A stretch of DNA of 64,000 bases from Panagrolaimus kolymaensis (GCA_028622995.1 JAJQJQ010000010.1:5208001-5272000); one strand, 5' to 3'; positions 1 through 13,400 are shown, counted from the stretch's first letter. Notes: generated by a model from the letters alone, not told the origin. Program-made: numbers and translations.

Positions 1-85
1 GAAATGAAAAGCCATAAAGTTCGATTTACGTTAGTTTACCTTTATTTTTTAAATAACAGCCTTCAAATATAAATATATTTTTTAG

Positions 86-293
86 AAAAGTTGAGAGACT
101 TATTGAAAAATCCGGCGCTCGAGTTACAGTAGAAATTGACAATGGTAAACTAAGCTTTTCTGGGGTTGGACGTTCCTATCGAATTGCTAAAACCACTGCC
201 GCTAAAGCTGCATTACGTTATCTTCGAAGTTTAGATGCGAACAAAGAACAAGAACAGCAGCAGAGAACAGTAGCAAAAAATTTTAATAATTGA
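86..293 (+). CDS. dcr-1: Dicer, C-terminal exon (double-stranded RNA-binding domain)
   Basis: This is the last coding exon of a gene that enters from the left. A TTTTTTAG acceptor ends at 85. The exon encodes about 68 residues and stops at TGA 291-293. The residues around GVGRSYRIAKTTAAKAAL form the second half of a double-stranded RNA-binding domain, and this wording is characteristic of the extreme C-terminus of Dicer. Dicer is the RNase III enzyme that cuts long dsRNA and pre-miRNA into small RNAs; its terminal dsRBD helps bind the substrate. After the domain there is a short Glu/Gln-rich tail. The RNase III, PAZ and helicase parts lie outside the window, so identity rests on the dsRBD alone. 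Another dsRBD protein such as Drosha is possible but fits less well. Confidence 0.8.
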
Positions 294-2225
294 GTTATTC
301 AATTATCTTTTTTTTGCACCATTTATTTCGGGTATAATTTTATAACTTTGTTATTTGCTTTTTATTCTCTTATTTTTCAACAAGTTGGAATTACTACTGC
401 CTTGAAAAAAGTTTTATATTTATTCCTTAATTTTATTTCTTGAATTTTTTTTATTTAAAAAATAAAAATAAAGAACTTTCTTTAAACATTTTTGTTTTGA
501 TTTTTTATTCATAAAAATGTTGCATCTTTTTTTAATGTTGTTTTTTCTTTGTGGATTAAAAAAAAATTGTCTTTTTCTGCAATTTATTACAGCTTTCAAG
601 ATGAATAAAATCTTGGCCGATTATTCAGAGCTCCTTCACGTTGCTAATTGTTGTTGTTTCGTTGAGAAGAAGAAAAAGAAGAAGAAGCAAGAAGCTCAAG
701 AGTAAGCGATGTGTTATATTTTTTTTAATGCCGCAAAAAGACGACTAAGACTTTTTAACAACTTTAACCAAACAGCACAGGAGTGCATTATTTTTTAAAT
801 TTTTTTATTCTTCTTCCTTTTCTTCTTAGTCTTCGATATGTTTCTTTACCTTTTACACATAAGAAAGTTAAGTTAATCGTTGGCTACAATCCAACTATTA
901 AGCCTAAATTGTTTGTTTTTTTTAAACAAAAGAAACTTAAAAAAAACAGATAACCGAAGATAAAAAAAGAAGAAGTCAAGGCTAAATGGTTATTTTTATG
1001 AGAGAACAACTCTTTTCAATTATGCTTTAGTTGCTTTGCACAAAAAATGAACTTACCAACAACAACAACAAAAAATAAACTGGTGTGGTGTTGATGTTAT
1101 TATTCTGCGACTCTTCAAAAATAGTTGTCGTCGACTTCTTCATTTTTTTCATCATTTTTTTTCTTCATTTTTTTCACTCAGCCCTCAGAAAAAAAAAGAA
1201 ATGCCATCACAAGGATATATAAACGAAGGAGACCAATGTTAGCTGTACTTTTTAACATACATATAGGACCGCCCCACAAATATACATATGCCGTTGGACG
1301 GTTGCCCTGCCCAATAGGAGGGCAAAAAGTCGACGAGAACGACGACGACCAAGAAACTTTTCTTGCAAATTTTGAACAACGATTTTTTGAGTGGCCTAAG
1401 AAGGCGCTGCTCCACTCGCTCGATAGATACACAGGGCAGGTCTTTTGCTCAAAAATTGAAGAAGAATTTGAACCGAGATTTAATAAAAAAAATGTTAAAC
1501 ACGGCCTATTATTTTTACTGCTTACAATCGGCTATCTTTCTAGTCCATCTAGATCAGTGTAATTGTAGTTTTCGTTTTTTGTTGAAATAAATAATTTACC
1601 CTTTGAAAATTTTTTACTTTCATGTAAATAGAAAAAATTATTTTCACATCGAATTTAATAAATCGATTTGATAAGGAAATTATTTTTGTTAATAGTTTTT
1701 TTATTTGTTTTTAGATCTCATTGCCTTTCATTCACTTATCTTACGAAATTGGTTTATATTTCATGTTTTATTATTAAATTGTGTTTTAAGTATAAAGATT
1801 GAAAAGAGAATACAACGACAACATTTTTTAAAATTTTAATTGATATTTTAACCAACCGATGCGAATAATTTTGCAGCTGCTGCTATTAGCCTTTTTAACA
1901 CCTTTAAAAAAATCTTTCATCTAAAACATTTTTAATTCTTTAATAATTTGTCATTCACTAAAAAAAATATATAAGAAAAAAAGAAAAGCATTTCGAATGG
2001 AAATTGGTGGTAAAAAGAATTTATTTATTTATTATTTAATCGAAGCGACAGCCGCCGCAGCAGCTAATAACAATATTAACATATTTTATAATATTAAAAT
2101 ATTTCATTTTTTTATTTTTACTTTTTACCGCCAATGACCCATATTGGTTGGTATTATTACTTGAATTGTCGCCATCAACCTGATATTGTTGCTTTAATAT
2201 ATTATTGCTACTACAGGAGGGATTT
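294..2225. other. Intergenic region between Dicer and the muscarinic receptor
   Basis: AT-rich, with many A- and T-runs. AATAAA-type polyadenylation signals near 461-470 could serve the Dicer transcript. Around 1200-1560 base composition is more balanced and both strands stay open for some distance, but the translations are Ser/Phe-rich and match no family I know. A TATATAA motif lies at about 1216-1222. Just upstream of the receptor ATG, ...CTACAG at 2211-2216 looks like a 3' splice site and may be a spliced-leader acceptor or the end of an intron after a 5' UTR exon. Confidence 0.5.
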
Positions 2226-5200
2226 ATGGCGGCATTCGGGTTTTCAACAACCACTCCAACGTCAAGTTCAACAGCATTTTATTATTTAATAAATGGAGGC
2301 AAAGAAACTGGAGCATTTACAACATCGCTAAATTTTTCCGCTTCCACCTATTTTTCTACAGCTATTAGCAGCAGTAGTGGTGTTATTAGTGATGGAAGTA
2401 ATGTGAGTTGGGCCAGCATATTTCTCATCCTTGTTATGGGTGCATTATCTGTATTTACAGTACTTGGAAATTTAATTGTACTATTATCATATTATATTGA
2501 TAAAAATATTCGACAACCATCAAATTATTTTATTTTTTCTTTAGCTGTTTCCGATTTGGTTGGTTTTTTATTTTACTATTTTTACAATTATTTTTTTCTT
2601 CCAAATATCATAAAAAACAAAATATAGTTATTAAAATGTCATTTAAAGCTTAAAGCTTAAAGCTTATCTTCATCGTTCAGGAAAGAAAAGCAAAACAATT
2701 TTCTCTTAGACGCGTTTTTTTTTTCTTACCTTTTTTCTTATTCCAAGTTTTGTTTTGTTATGTTTATTTAAATCTTCTTTTTTTTTCTGAATGAACTTAA
2801 CTATATTTTTTTTTCTGTCGTCGTCATCTTTACTTTGCCATTGTCGGGAGCTTCTATTTAAAAGAAGGAAAGAAGTTCCAAATGACGATGACGCCGATAA
2901 ACCCACAAGGGCAGCAAAAAATCATGATTTACGTTGTTTGCTTTCAAGAAAAAAGCAAAGAATAAAAATTAGTTTATCTTTTTCATATATTAAACTTTTT
3001 AACTTCATTTTTATTTTTTGCATGCGTAGTTTTTTTTATTGTTTCTTTTGTCAAAATAAAAAAGAAAAAAAACTTTGAGACAAAAAAGCATCGATAAAAA
3101 ATATCGAAGTCGAAGAAGAATAACATATGAATTTTTTTATTGTTTCATTTAGTCTTTCTCTCCTCCATCGTTAAAATACATACCAAAAACTACCACCACA
3201 CCACACCACATCACATCACATCTGTGGTTTGCAAAGTCATAAGCAAGGAGAAAAAACCTTTTTATATGCATTTTTTGTTGCCTTCTTTTACATTCGCATT
3301 CAGTGTATTTCTTCCAAGAAACCTTTAACTTTTTTTTCTTCATTTTTCTTTGGTCTTGTTGTTCAAAAAGTTGATGATTATTTAAACAAATTACAGATGT
3401 TTCACACCACAAAGTTGGTTGCAATAAGAAAAAAAATTTGATTAAAACATTTTTTTTCTCGAGATACATTTATCAAAAAAAAACAGGTGTTAATTCGTTT
3501 TTTCAAATAATTAATTTGTCTTTGTTTATTTATTATTTTTTTAATTTTTTTTCTTGAAAACGAAAAACGAAGAAACAAAAATTAAAAATTCATTGATTAC
3601 GTTTTCGTTTTTTTCTTTCTTCTCGCTTTAATAATTAGTAAAATAAATTTCGGTCAAAGAATTTATTTTATAAATTTTTTATGTATCATGTTTTTTTTTG
3701 AAGCAAACAAAAAAATAAAATAAAAAATAAAGTGGAACCATACAGACAACACATAGACATAGACATTAAGATGCTCATCATTGCTTCCTCTATTTCTCAC
3801 ATGTTTGGTTTTTCTTTTTTTGTACCGTAAGAAATTGGATGAGCAAAAAATAGGGCTTATAAAAAAAATAAGCGGAAATCTTTTAAGAAGTTTTTAAAAA
3901 AAAATTCGAGATTTTTTTATTTTGCAAATAAAATGCAACAACAATTTAGAAAAATTTCTTGTTGTCAATTTCATGTCTGCCATGAAAAAAAATCAAGTCA
4001 ATTTTTCAAATTTTCCATTTCAAATTGAAGTCTCTCTGGAATTCAAAATAAAAAAAATCTTTGTTTACTTCTTTCTCCTTTTTTGCTGTGAGTGAATTAG
4101 CTTAAATCAAGGCCAAAATTCATCTCTTGTTTGATAGTTTTCTCACACATTTTTTTGGGTTATTTTTTTTTCTTCCAAAAAAGCAAAAAACAATGGCTTT
4201 TTTTTTGTTTGAAAAATTTTGTGAAACATTACAATACGATGATGGACGTCGAGACAAGACAATGATGACGACTACCAGGGATAAACAATTTATCATTTGT
4301 GGATGGTGGAAAGCTGACGGCATTAAGAGGGCAAGAACAAGTTTCTTCTTCCTCCTTAGCTAACTCCAAGAAAGGAAGGAGCTCTTCACTGTGGCTCTCT
4401 TTTGAGCGCTTCCTCAAGTGTTTTAAAAAGGCAACAACAACAAAAAAAAGAATAAGAAAAAAAGAATAAATGCCGAAGCGTTTTTTTATTCTTTTAAAAA
4501 GTCCAGCTTGAGTTTAAAAAAAAATGGGGACGCGCAACAACAGAAACAAGCAGCGACGGCATTTAACTTATACGTCAAAAAAAAGAAGCAACAACGTGAA
4601 AGCATGTTTTTTTTTCTTCTTCTTTTTCATCCTTTTGTTAAGCTACCAACTAAAAACTTTAAAGATAATTACTTTTACGAAGTACACGCCGCATCGATAA
4701 AGAAAAAAAATGAAAGGCATTTTTATAAAAATTTTTTAAAACAAGCAACAACAAGAAAATGGATCAAGCAAAAAATAGAAAAATAAAGTAAGTAAATTGA
4801 GAGGCATTGTTTTTAGATCATTGGATTGGAAGGAATACCAGTATATACATATTTTTTTATAAACAATCAAAATTGGCCATTTGGCGCATTTTTATGTGAT
4901 TTATGGTTATCGATAGATTATGCATGCTGTTTGGCTTCTATTTATACTGTACTTGGAATTACCATAGATCGGTAGGATTTTTGGTCGAATAAAAATTAAT
5001 CAAATAAAAAAATTAAAGAAATTTTTTAAATACATAAATCTTTTTATTATAGTTATTGCTCAGTCAAATATCCTGCCGCTTATCGCAATTGGCGTACGCC
5101 AACAAAAGTTATGCTCATTATTGCTTTTACTTGGATTGTAAGAATTCCATTCTTTCAACTTTTTATTCCATATTTTTTTAAATATTGCGATTTTTAGATT

Positions 5201-7756
5201 CCAAGCGTATTATTTACAATATTAATATTTGGGTATAGTTCATTTTCGGGTAATGGAAGAATTTTAAAGGAAACAGAATGTTATGTACAATTTATGACTA
5301 ATGCATATTTAAATATGGGAATGTATATAGGATATTATTGGTCAACTTTATTTTTAATGTTATATTTATATTATGGTATATATTGTGCTGCAAAACAACT
5401 GGCATCAAAAAGTGACCAGGCATGTTAAAACAAAAATTTAACTTTGATTTTTTGTGACTCTTTTTTACCCTTTGGCAAAAAAATGGTTAATTTTGTTTAT
5501 TTACATTATTTCTTTCTTTTTTTAGAAGCAAAAAAGATTGGCTGTACTTTCGGAGATGCGAAAGCGAAACAACAAAGAACCCACATCCACTTTAGGAGGA
5601 TCCGAATTGGCTATGAGTAAAGATAGCATAGCTGAATCGCCTGGTGATACTTCGGATTCAACTAATTCGAGGTATGCATTTTTTAAAACTTTGATTTTGA
5701 GAAATTTGCATATTGTTTTTTTCCTATTCACTGATGTCTTAAAACATGCACCATATTTTTTTGACTCCCATAAAAAAAGTGCCAAAAATAATATATTATA
5801 TTTACATGACAAACAACATCATCACCACCTCTCCTCTTAGATATAAAAAAAAATGCTCAAAAATGTTTTAAAAGTTGTCATCGAAGTGTTGTTCTCCTTT
5901 GCCCGAGGCAACTACAACATAGTCTTCTTATGATGTCTAAAAAACTTTTTTGAGATGCAGCGCTTTTTAAAATCTAATTTATTTCTTGACTTTTATTTTG
6001 ATTTTTTTCTGCGTTACGTTTTTTTAAAAAGAGAAAAAGAAAAAAATGTATGTCCTCGGGAAGCTTAACCAACAACAAATTTTATGCGGGAAAAAGTGTC
6101 AAGTAGTCGATGAAAGAAACTTTTATTTTGATTGTTGTTGTTCCATTCTTATTCCTTCTTTAACATGAGTTCCTCCTACAACGAGAGGGAGTTAGTCTAC
6201 TACCATCAATAATAGACTAAACAACATAACAAAAAAAATTATTTTTTATCATATTAGCCAATTTCCTGGCTGTTGTTAATGCGTGCTTGCTTTATTAGTC
6301 GGCAGTCAGAAGTCGCGCATGCATGCCTTTTTAAATTCTTTTTTCTGGAAGCGCAATTTCTATAATCCTTAAAATTTTTTAACTCCTTGAAAAAAAGAAA
6401 AAAAAGCAACGGAAAAAATGGAGATGAAAAATGTTTGTTAATAGCTTTTTTTTAAATCTTATAACATCATTGACACGTCGAAAAAAACATCCTCCTAAAA
6501 GAAGATGGAAGCCAATGACGAAGAAGGCATGAAAAAAAAACTAAAATTTGCAATATAGCTAGCACAAGAAAAAAATTCGAGGAAAATCTTATCTGACATT
6601 CGAAATCAATTCATCTTCTAAAAAAGTGTTGAAAAAATGAAGCCCATAGAAGCAACAAAAAAATGTATGAGATCATAGACAATCTCATGGGATTTTTAAA
6701 TTTTGGTGGAATAAATAAAGTTATTTGTTATCATCAATTTTGATGTTCAGTTTTAAAAAATCCGTCAACATTCTTTTTAACGCTCTAATATGTATCGGAT
6801 TTTTTTTGGCTGTGTGTGGGGGCAATTGTTGTGTTGAGTGAGATTCAAAAATAAAAAAAACAAAAACCGATTTTTGTGATTTTCTCTCTTGGGAATATAA
6901 ACATTAAAAATCTGTCAAGCAAAAAATGAAGGAAATTGTAAAAAAAAACTTTTTTAGAAATTTTAAAAGTACTTTCACATCCAATTGTGTTGCGGAAAAT
7001 GGCAAAATTTTACGATCTACCACCGATGATAAATCCACAGAAAGGGAGGTTACAGCTCCATTGCATACGTCCCAACATACCTCAGAAACCGATCGAGAAA
7101 CAACAGGAGCATTTCAAATAGATGAAGAAATTCCATTTATTGATGAAGAATCTGTGACATCTTTGGTGAAAAGTGATTCCTTTAAAACTCAAAGCAGAGT
7201 ACATTCAAAGGTGGGAACTTAGAGATCAGCCAAAACAAATTTTTAACCTCTTTTTCAGCGCCACCATCAACATTACCATTACAACAATAATAATAACTGC
7301 AGCTATAATAATCATATAACAAATCGTCCACCTCTTCTTTTAATTGAAACTAAAGCCACAATCGAAATAACAATAGACAAAGAACCAATAGGGCCTTCAA
7401 CAGTTCGTCGACTGCTTACTGTAATGCGATCAAAATCCCATCGACGAAGAAAAAGAAGAAAATTAGCAAAGAATACTCATTCACGATCAGAAAATAGAGC
7501 ACGAAAAGCTTTACGAACGATTACAGTAATTCTTGGAACCTTTACAATTTTATGGACACCATTTTATATTCTTGCAACAATTTACGGTTTTTGTGAACGA
7601 TGTACAAATTCACCCAATTTTAATGCTTTATATACAATCAGTTATTATTTATGCTATATGAATAGTCCAATCAATCCGCTATGTTATGCTATGGCTAATC
7701 AACAATTTAAACGTACCTTTAAAAGGATTTTAAGTGGAGATTTACGTCGAACTTGA
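2226..7756 (+). CDS. gar-2: Muscarinic-type acetylcholine receptor, GAR-1/GAR-2-like
   Basis: Class A G-protein-coupled receptor, predicted 563 aa. Exons: 2226-2558, 4817-4971, 5053-5137, 5198-5419, 5526-5671, 6958-7210, 7259-7756. TM1-2 carry the motif [17 protein letters not shown]3 has an acidic DY pair (ligand-binding Asp) and the arginine motif DRYCSVKYP. TM6 has WTPFYI and TM7 has [13 protein letters not shown]. The third intracellular loop is long and low-complexity, with His/Asn- and Arg/Lys-rich runs, as in worm GAR proteins. The family binds acetylcholine at the plasma membrane of neurons and muscle and signals through G proteins. Expected muscarinic residues are replaced at several orthosteric positions (see findings), which favours the atypical GAR-1/GAR-2 group over GAR-3. 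The intron after 5419 has a GC donor. The ATG at 2226 lies 10 nt after an acceptor-like site. The symbol is by resemblance, not proof of orthology. Confidence 0.85.
2559..4816 (+). other. Long first intron of the muscarinic receptor
   Basis: A 2.26 kb intron with donor GTTGGT and acceptor TTTTTAG. It is AT-rich with mixed purine and pyrimidine runs and contains no convincing open frame. Three perfect copies of the 7-mer AAAGCTT lie at 2645-2665. A second long intron of this gene (5672-6957) is equally featureless. Confidence 0.6.
2645..2665. repeat. Three tandem copies of the 7-mer AAAGCTT
   Basis: Three exact head-to-tail copies in intron 1 of the receptor gene. They are too short and too few to assign to a satellite family. 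Confidence 0.9.
5420..5525 (+). other. GC-AG intron in the muscarinic receptor
   Basis: The exon ends in CAG at 5419 and is followed by GCATGT instead of a GT donor. The next exon starts after TTTTTTTAG at 5525 and continues in frame (...SDQ then KQKRLAV...). No GT in the vicinity restores the frame, so a non-canonical GC-AG intron is the simplest reading. Confidence 0.75.
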
Positions 7757-10453
7757 ATAAATAATTTAATAATAGCTTTGTTGTGTTAATTATAAAATTA
7801 ATAATAAAAATTTCTTACAATAAAAACTTAATAATTCAATTAACAAAAAAAGCCCTATAGATTTTTTGGCCTTCCAATGGCAGAGATCAACTTTTTTATA
7901 ATATTATTATCAAAAGGTGTTTAGAGTTTGTTTAATTGTTCTTCTCCATTTCACTAAACTAAAGGAATTTATATGTGAACTGGTTTGTATATAGGAAATA
8001 AAGACCAACAAATATAATCATCGTCATCTTTGTCTACTTTTATTTGAAAAGTAATGATAACCAACCAAAATTGCTTTAATTTGGTTTTAATTTAACCTTG
8101 CTTTTAAGGTATTTTTACGATCGTTGATTTTGATCTTATCGCGGTTTTGAATTTATTTTGTCCAAAAATAAAATCAAGTTTTCCCTCTAAGTTTTGCCAT
8201 GAATATTCTATTTTGAGTCAAATAAAAAAAGTAAAAAAGTTTAAAAACAAGGGTCTTAAATTCCGTAGTTTTTTTTGTTGGTTGGTTGGTTGCAGTTGGT
8301 TGCCACATTCGAAAATAAAAAAAAGAAGTGATGATCATTGAGGGAAGAAGAAGAATAAAAAGAAAAACAGGAGCTCAAAGTTGATGTTTTAAAAACCACT
8401 TTTGACAAGTCATAACCCTTTTTTTCTCCAAAATTTTCTCTTTTCTTTTTCCATCCAATTTTTCATTTTCTCACAACAATCACTTCACAACAAAACAACT
8501 ACGATCGCCCATCATCACCTAATATGCTACCTTTTTTTTCTAACTAAAAAACAGGCTACTCTCTACCTTCATATTTCTTTTTTTATTGTTGTTGCGCAGT
8601 GACGCACAACTGAAATAAAAGATGAGGGCAGGCATTCTCCATTTTTGCTGCCAACTATAGTTTTATTTTTTTTTGATTGTACTACTTTTTTTTCTTTCAT
8701 TTCCTTCCATCTTTTTTCTACTTTCTTTTCGATCATTGGGTTGCTGCTGGCTGCGCAATTTAAAGAAATTGAATAAGCAAAGAATCACTTTCTTCTATTT
8801 TATTTTTTGCAAAAGAAAAAAACTCGTCCTCATATGATCGACGACGGATATTATGGCGAAGACGACGACACTTCAGGCGCACCACAACCTTTTTTTTTTG
8901 ATGGCCTTTATTTGATTATTAATTTTTTAACCGCCATTTTTTGATTTTTACATTTTTACTTTTTTTCTTCCATTTTTTTTATAGCGACAAGGAATTTTTC
9001 AAATTAAAATTTTTAAACTATTTCTAATTATTAAAAACTATTATAATTTTTTCAATTAAATGTCCAAATTTCATTTTACAAAAATGGTTTAAAATGGTTG
9101 TTTTTTTGTTCTATTTTTTGAAAAAAATATCAAAATCGTGAATGAATGAATGTAAGAACCATTTTTCTGGGTTTATGTATGCTGTCGTTGTTGCTGCCGT
9201 TGCGCGAATGAAAATAAAGGAAAGGGCTCGATTTATTCAAGAGGTCTTCTTCCGATTTCTACATCCCGCCGGAGGCATTATTTGGGTCGTATCAACGCGT
9301 AAAACATGCAATTGTGCGTTCATCCCAATTTGCGTCACTTTTTACGCTATTTTAAAATTTTAAGTTCAATTTTTATTTTTAAATAGCTTAAGAAAATAAA
9401 CACATCAAAAAAAATATTTTCGAGCGATGGGAACTTTTTCTTTTGGAATAAAACACGTTTGTGAATTTGATGTTTTGGGTTTTATGAGTGCATTTTTTTC
9501 TTCTTCCTCTCTGTCCAAACTTGATATTTTACTTTCAAAATCATTTAGGCTAATAATATTTTTATTCAGTAAAGTTGCGTCCTATTTTTTAAAAAATAAC
9601 CAAAAAATATTGTCGCTTGGTTTCATTTCATGACCTCCTGCTTTATTTTTGTGAATTGCAAGAAAAAAATAAACTTGTGAAGTTTGGGGATAAGGCTTTT
9701 CAAACGAGGCTTTTGATAGAGTAAGAGGGCATAATTTTTGGTGTGCCATCAAAAAAGCATAATCGTATAGAGTCAGCAAATTAATCAGCCTTTTTGATTG
9801 GTTGAGTTTTGCTGGCATATGTACGTAGTCAATTAACCTTATTTTCCACAGAAGTTAAAATTGAGTTTAATTTTTTTCACGTTTAATTTTCGCATTTACC
9901 ACTTTTTTGCATTATTTATAAGAGAAACTGTAGACTTCAAACATCCTAAAATTTATGGATCGAAATGTTTTTGTTTTTCTCCATTTTTTAAATCCTAAAG
10001 TGCTTATTTATCTATGTATGATATTTATTATTTCGAAAAATGGACTATCATGTTTTGACCATTCTCTCTTTTTCGTTGATTCAAATCCGGTTTTATGTGG
10101 ATAAAGAACCTATTATTTTTCATTTTTTGTTTTGCATTTATTTATAAAGCAAAAAAAAAATGAGGTAGAAACTCAAGTGATATTATACTCTCTCTCTGTC
10201 AATCATATTTTGTTACTGGTTTTTTAAATGTTTTTGATGTTTTTCACACTCTTCCACAAATTAATGTTTTTTACAATTACTATTATTTTTGTTTTCTAAT
10301 CATCATCGTCTACCTTTACTTAGTTCTTCAGAGTACAATTTTTGTTGTCACGTTTAAAATATTTTACAAATTATTCTTTGATGTCTTTAATTATTTTTTT
10401 AAAAAGTTTCAGAGAAAGATTGTTTTTCTTATTGTTTGTTTGAAGAAAAAATA
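7757..10453. other. Intergenic region between the receptor and the first CD36-family gene
   Basis: AT-rich and dominated by T-rich and A-rich runs. AATAAA-like motifs lie just after the receptor stop. Short open frames here (for example 9142-9363) are hydrophobic or low-complexity, lack splice context and look like chance. Nothing else is recognised. Confidence 0.5.
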
Positions 10454-13400
10454 ATGGAAGAAAAACCAAAGAAGAAATTTCCATTAAAAAAGTGGCAAGT
10501 TGCTGTGATTAGTTTATTAACCTTGGCCCTCGTTGGATTTGCAATTTGTTTAACAATTTTAATAAGTTTGGCACCATTGATTGAAAAAAATATTCGAGCT
10601 GTATGAAAATTTATTTTTAAATAATTAATCGATGTTGGATCTTTTTTAGACTACCTATCTTGAGCCTGGAAGTTCAGTGTATGAAAAATGGATAAATCCA
10701 AAATATGATTTAGAAACTCGGATATGGACTTATTCTGTGAAAAATCCAGATGAAATTTTAAACGATCATAAACCTTTAGTTAAAAAACAAGGCCCGTATG
10801 TTTATGATCAATTCCATAAAAGAAAGGTTCATAGTGTTGAAAATGGAACAGTAAAATATGAAACATTTTCATATTATTTTTTTAATGAATCTAAATCATG
10901 CGAAACTTGTTATTTATATAATCGAGTATGGATTCCAAATATGATTTATCAAGTTTGTTTTTTTGCATACTTTTTTTACGCTCCATTAATTTTTGTTCGT
11001 TTATTTGATTTTTTTTAGAAATTCGTTGAAGCCGCATCCAAACCTTCGATGAAAGCTGCCACTGCCGCATTGTTAGTTCAAACTCCATTTCTTGAAGTTG
11101 AAGTTTCTGAAATGTTATATGATGGGTATGCGGATCCATTTTTGGATCAAGTTTGTAGTTTACCTTTCGTTAATTTTGTTTGCGAATCTGTTTTGGATTT
11201 ACCTGATCGAATTGGATTCTTTTATGAAGTAAACAATTTTTTACTTAATTTTTTGTGATTTTTTGAATTTGCTTTTTTTTTTTAGAAAAATGGTAGCAGT
11301 TCTGGTGTTTATGTAGTTGATTCAGGCCATGATGATGCAGATCAAATTGGTAGCATTAAATCATGGAATGGACAAAATCGAGTTCCAGATGCATGGTGGA
11401 GCACTTATGAAGCCACCGAAATTCAAGGCACCGATGGAACCTTATTTAATCCCTTTTTGGCAAAAGAAAAGAAAATCACTGTATTTGTTAAAGATTTATG
11501 CAGATCTCTTAATTTAACGTTTAAAGCTGAGATTGAATATAAGGGGTTAACAGCTTATCGATATGTTATATCCCAAAAAGAGTTGGATACTACTTTACCC
11601 GAAAATAAAGGATATTGTAATGATAATGGAAAAGTTATTTATGATGAACAAGAAACGAAAGATTGTCTTCCACCTGGAATGATTGATTTAAGTCGATGCC
11701 AACGAGGTAAGTAAATTATTTTACTTTTGCATTGTTTTAAGAGAGACTCTACGAGTAGATTTAAAGATTTTGATGAGGTCAGACGGTCCATTTTTTTTTT
11801 TTTTGAAATTTTTTCTGTTTTACTTTTCCGGTAATTTAGGATGAATAAAAATTATTAGTAATGAGCTTTTTCTCAAAAAGTAAGTAGATATGCATATTGT
11901 CATCTATCTTAGCTTAAAGCATGAATTAAATTCAAAAATTCGGCTAAATTCACCCATGAAGCATAAAAATTATATTTTTATCCAATATTATGTAATCGAA
12001 TATGGGCTTTCGAATGGTGTATACCATATATTTAGATAACATATAAAAATCATGCGAAATTAGCATATTTATTTTTTCATTATTCTTCGGCCTTGACAAA
12101 CATACCTTTTTTTGTTCGGCGGGGAAATAGATTTTAACCCAAAATAACCCTCAGGAGCTCTATTATTTTATGGAAAAATGTCATTAGTAAACAACCATGT
12201 CACAAATGAGAATCAACTATAAACATACATACGACCACAATTTTTAGTAGGGAAAATGGCGTTTCTCACTTCTTTCCTATGTTTTTTGGCGTTTTGTTCT
12301 AATTGATTTCGACAAGAAAGAATGAAAAAAAATACTTTTCCCGACTAAAAATTGTGGTCGTATGTATGTTTATAGTTGATTCTCATTTGTGACATGGTTG
12401 TTTACTAATGACATTTTTCCATAAAATAATAGAGCTCCTGAGGGTTATTTTGGGTTAAAATTTATTTCCCCGCCGAACAAAAAAAGGTATGTTTGTCAAG
12501 GCCGAAGAATAATGAAAAAATAAAATGCTAATTTTGCATGATTTTTATATGTTATCTAAATATATGGTATACACCATTCGAAAGCCCATATTCGATTACA
12601 TAATATTGGATAAAAATATAATTTTTATGCTTCATGGGTGAATTTAGCCGAATTTTTGAATTTAATTCATGCTTTAAAGGAACAAGACTATTTGATGCCT
12701 TTTCGAAAATTTCGATACTAGGGCTGGGAGGAACAGTTGGGACGGCGCGTGTTTGAATTACCGTGTCACTTACTGTCTTACACGGTAATTCAAACACGCG
12801 CCGCCCCAACTGTTCCTCCCAGCCCCAGTATCGAAATTTTCGAAAAGGCATCAAATAGTCTTGTCCCTTTAAGCTAAGATAGATGACAATATGCATATCT
12901 ACTTACTTTTTGAGAAAAAGCTCATTACTAATAATTTTTATTCATCCTAAATTACCGGAAAAGTAAAACAGAAAAAATTTCAAAAAAAAATGGACCGCCC
13001 GATTTCAATTAGCTCATAGAACCTCTCTTAAATAAGATTAATTCCAGGTGAACCCCCAGTTATCTATTCATTACCAAATTTTCTTTACACTCCTAAATAT
13101 GTTCAAAATTCCATTGAAGGTATGGATCCACCAAACGAAGAGGAGGATGAAGTTTTTCTTGATTTTGAACCTCGACTTGGAAGTCTTTTCCGCGCAGTTC
13201 GTCGATCACAAATTAATATAGCTATGTGGAAAGGAGCTAATTTAACGATACCGTAAGTTTTTCCAATAATTTTTTTATTTAAAAAATAATAAAATTTAAA
13301 AGTCACAGTGGCCTTGATCTCAGCAAATTTCGTAATTCTATCATTCCTGTATTACGTGTGGAAGATATAGCAATAATGGATACAGCAACATTTGATCTTA

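Noticed and set aside
1125..1562. 145-aa open frame on the plus strand, overlapped by an 84-aa frame on the other strand
   Set aside because: Ser/Phe-rich start, no signal, domain or splice context; both strands open by chance in a less AT-rich patch.
12552..12896. 114-aa open frame on the minus strand
   Set aside because: It lies within the nested palindromes and simply reads through their inverted arms.
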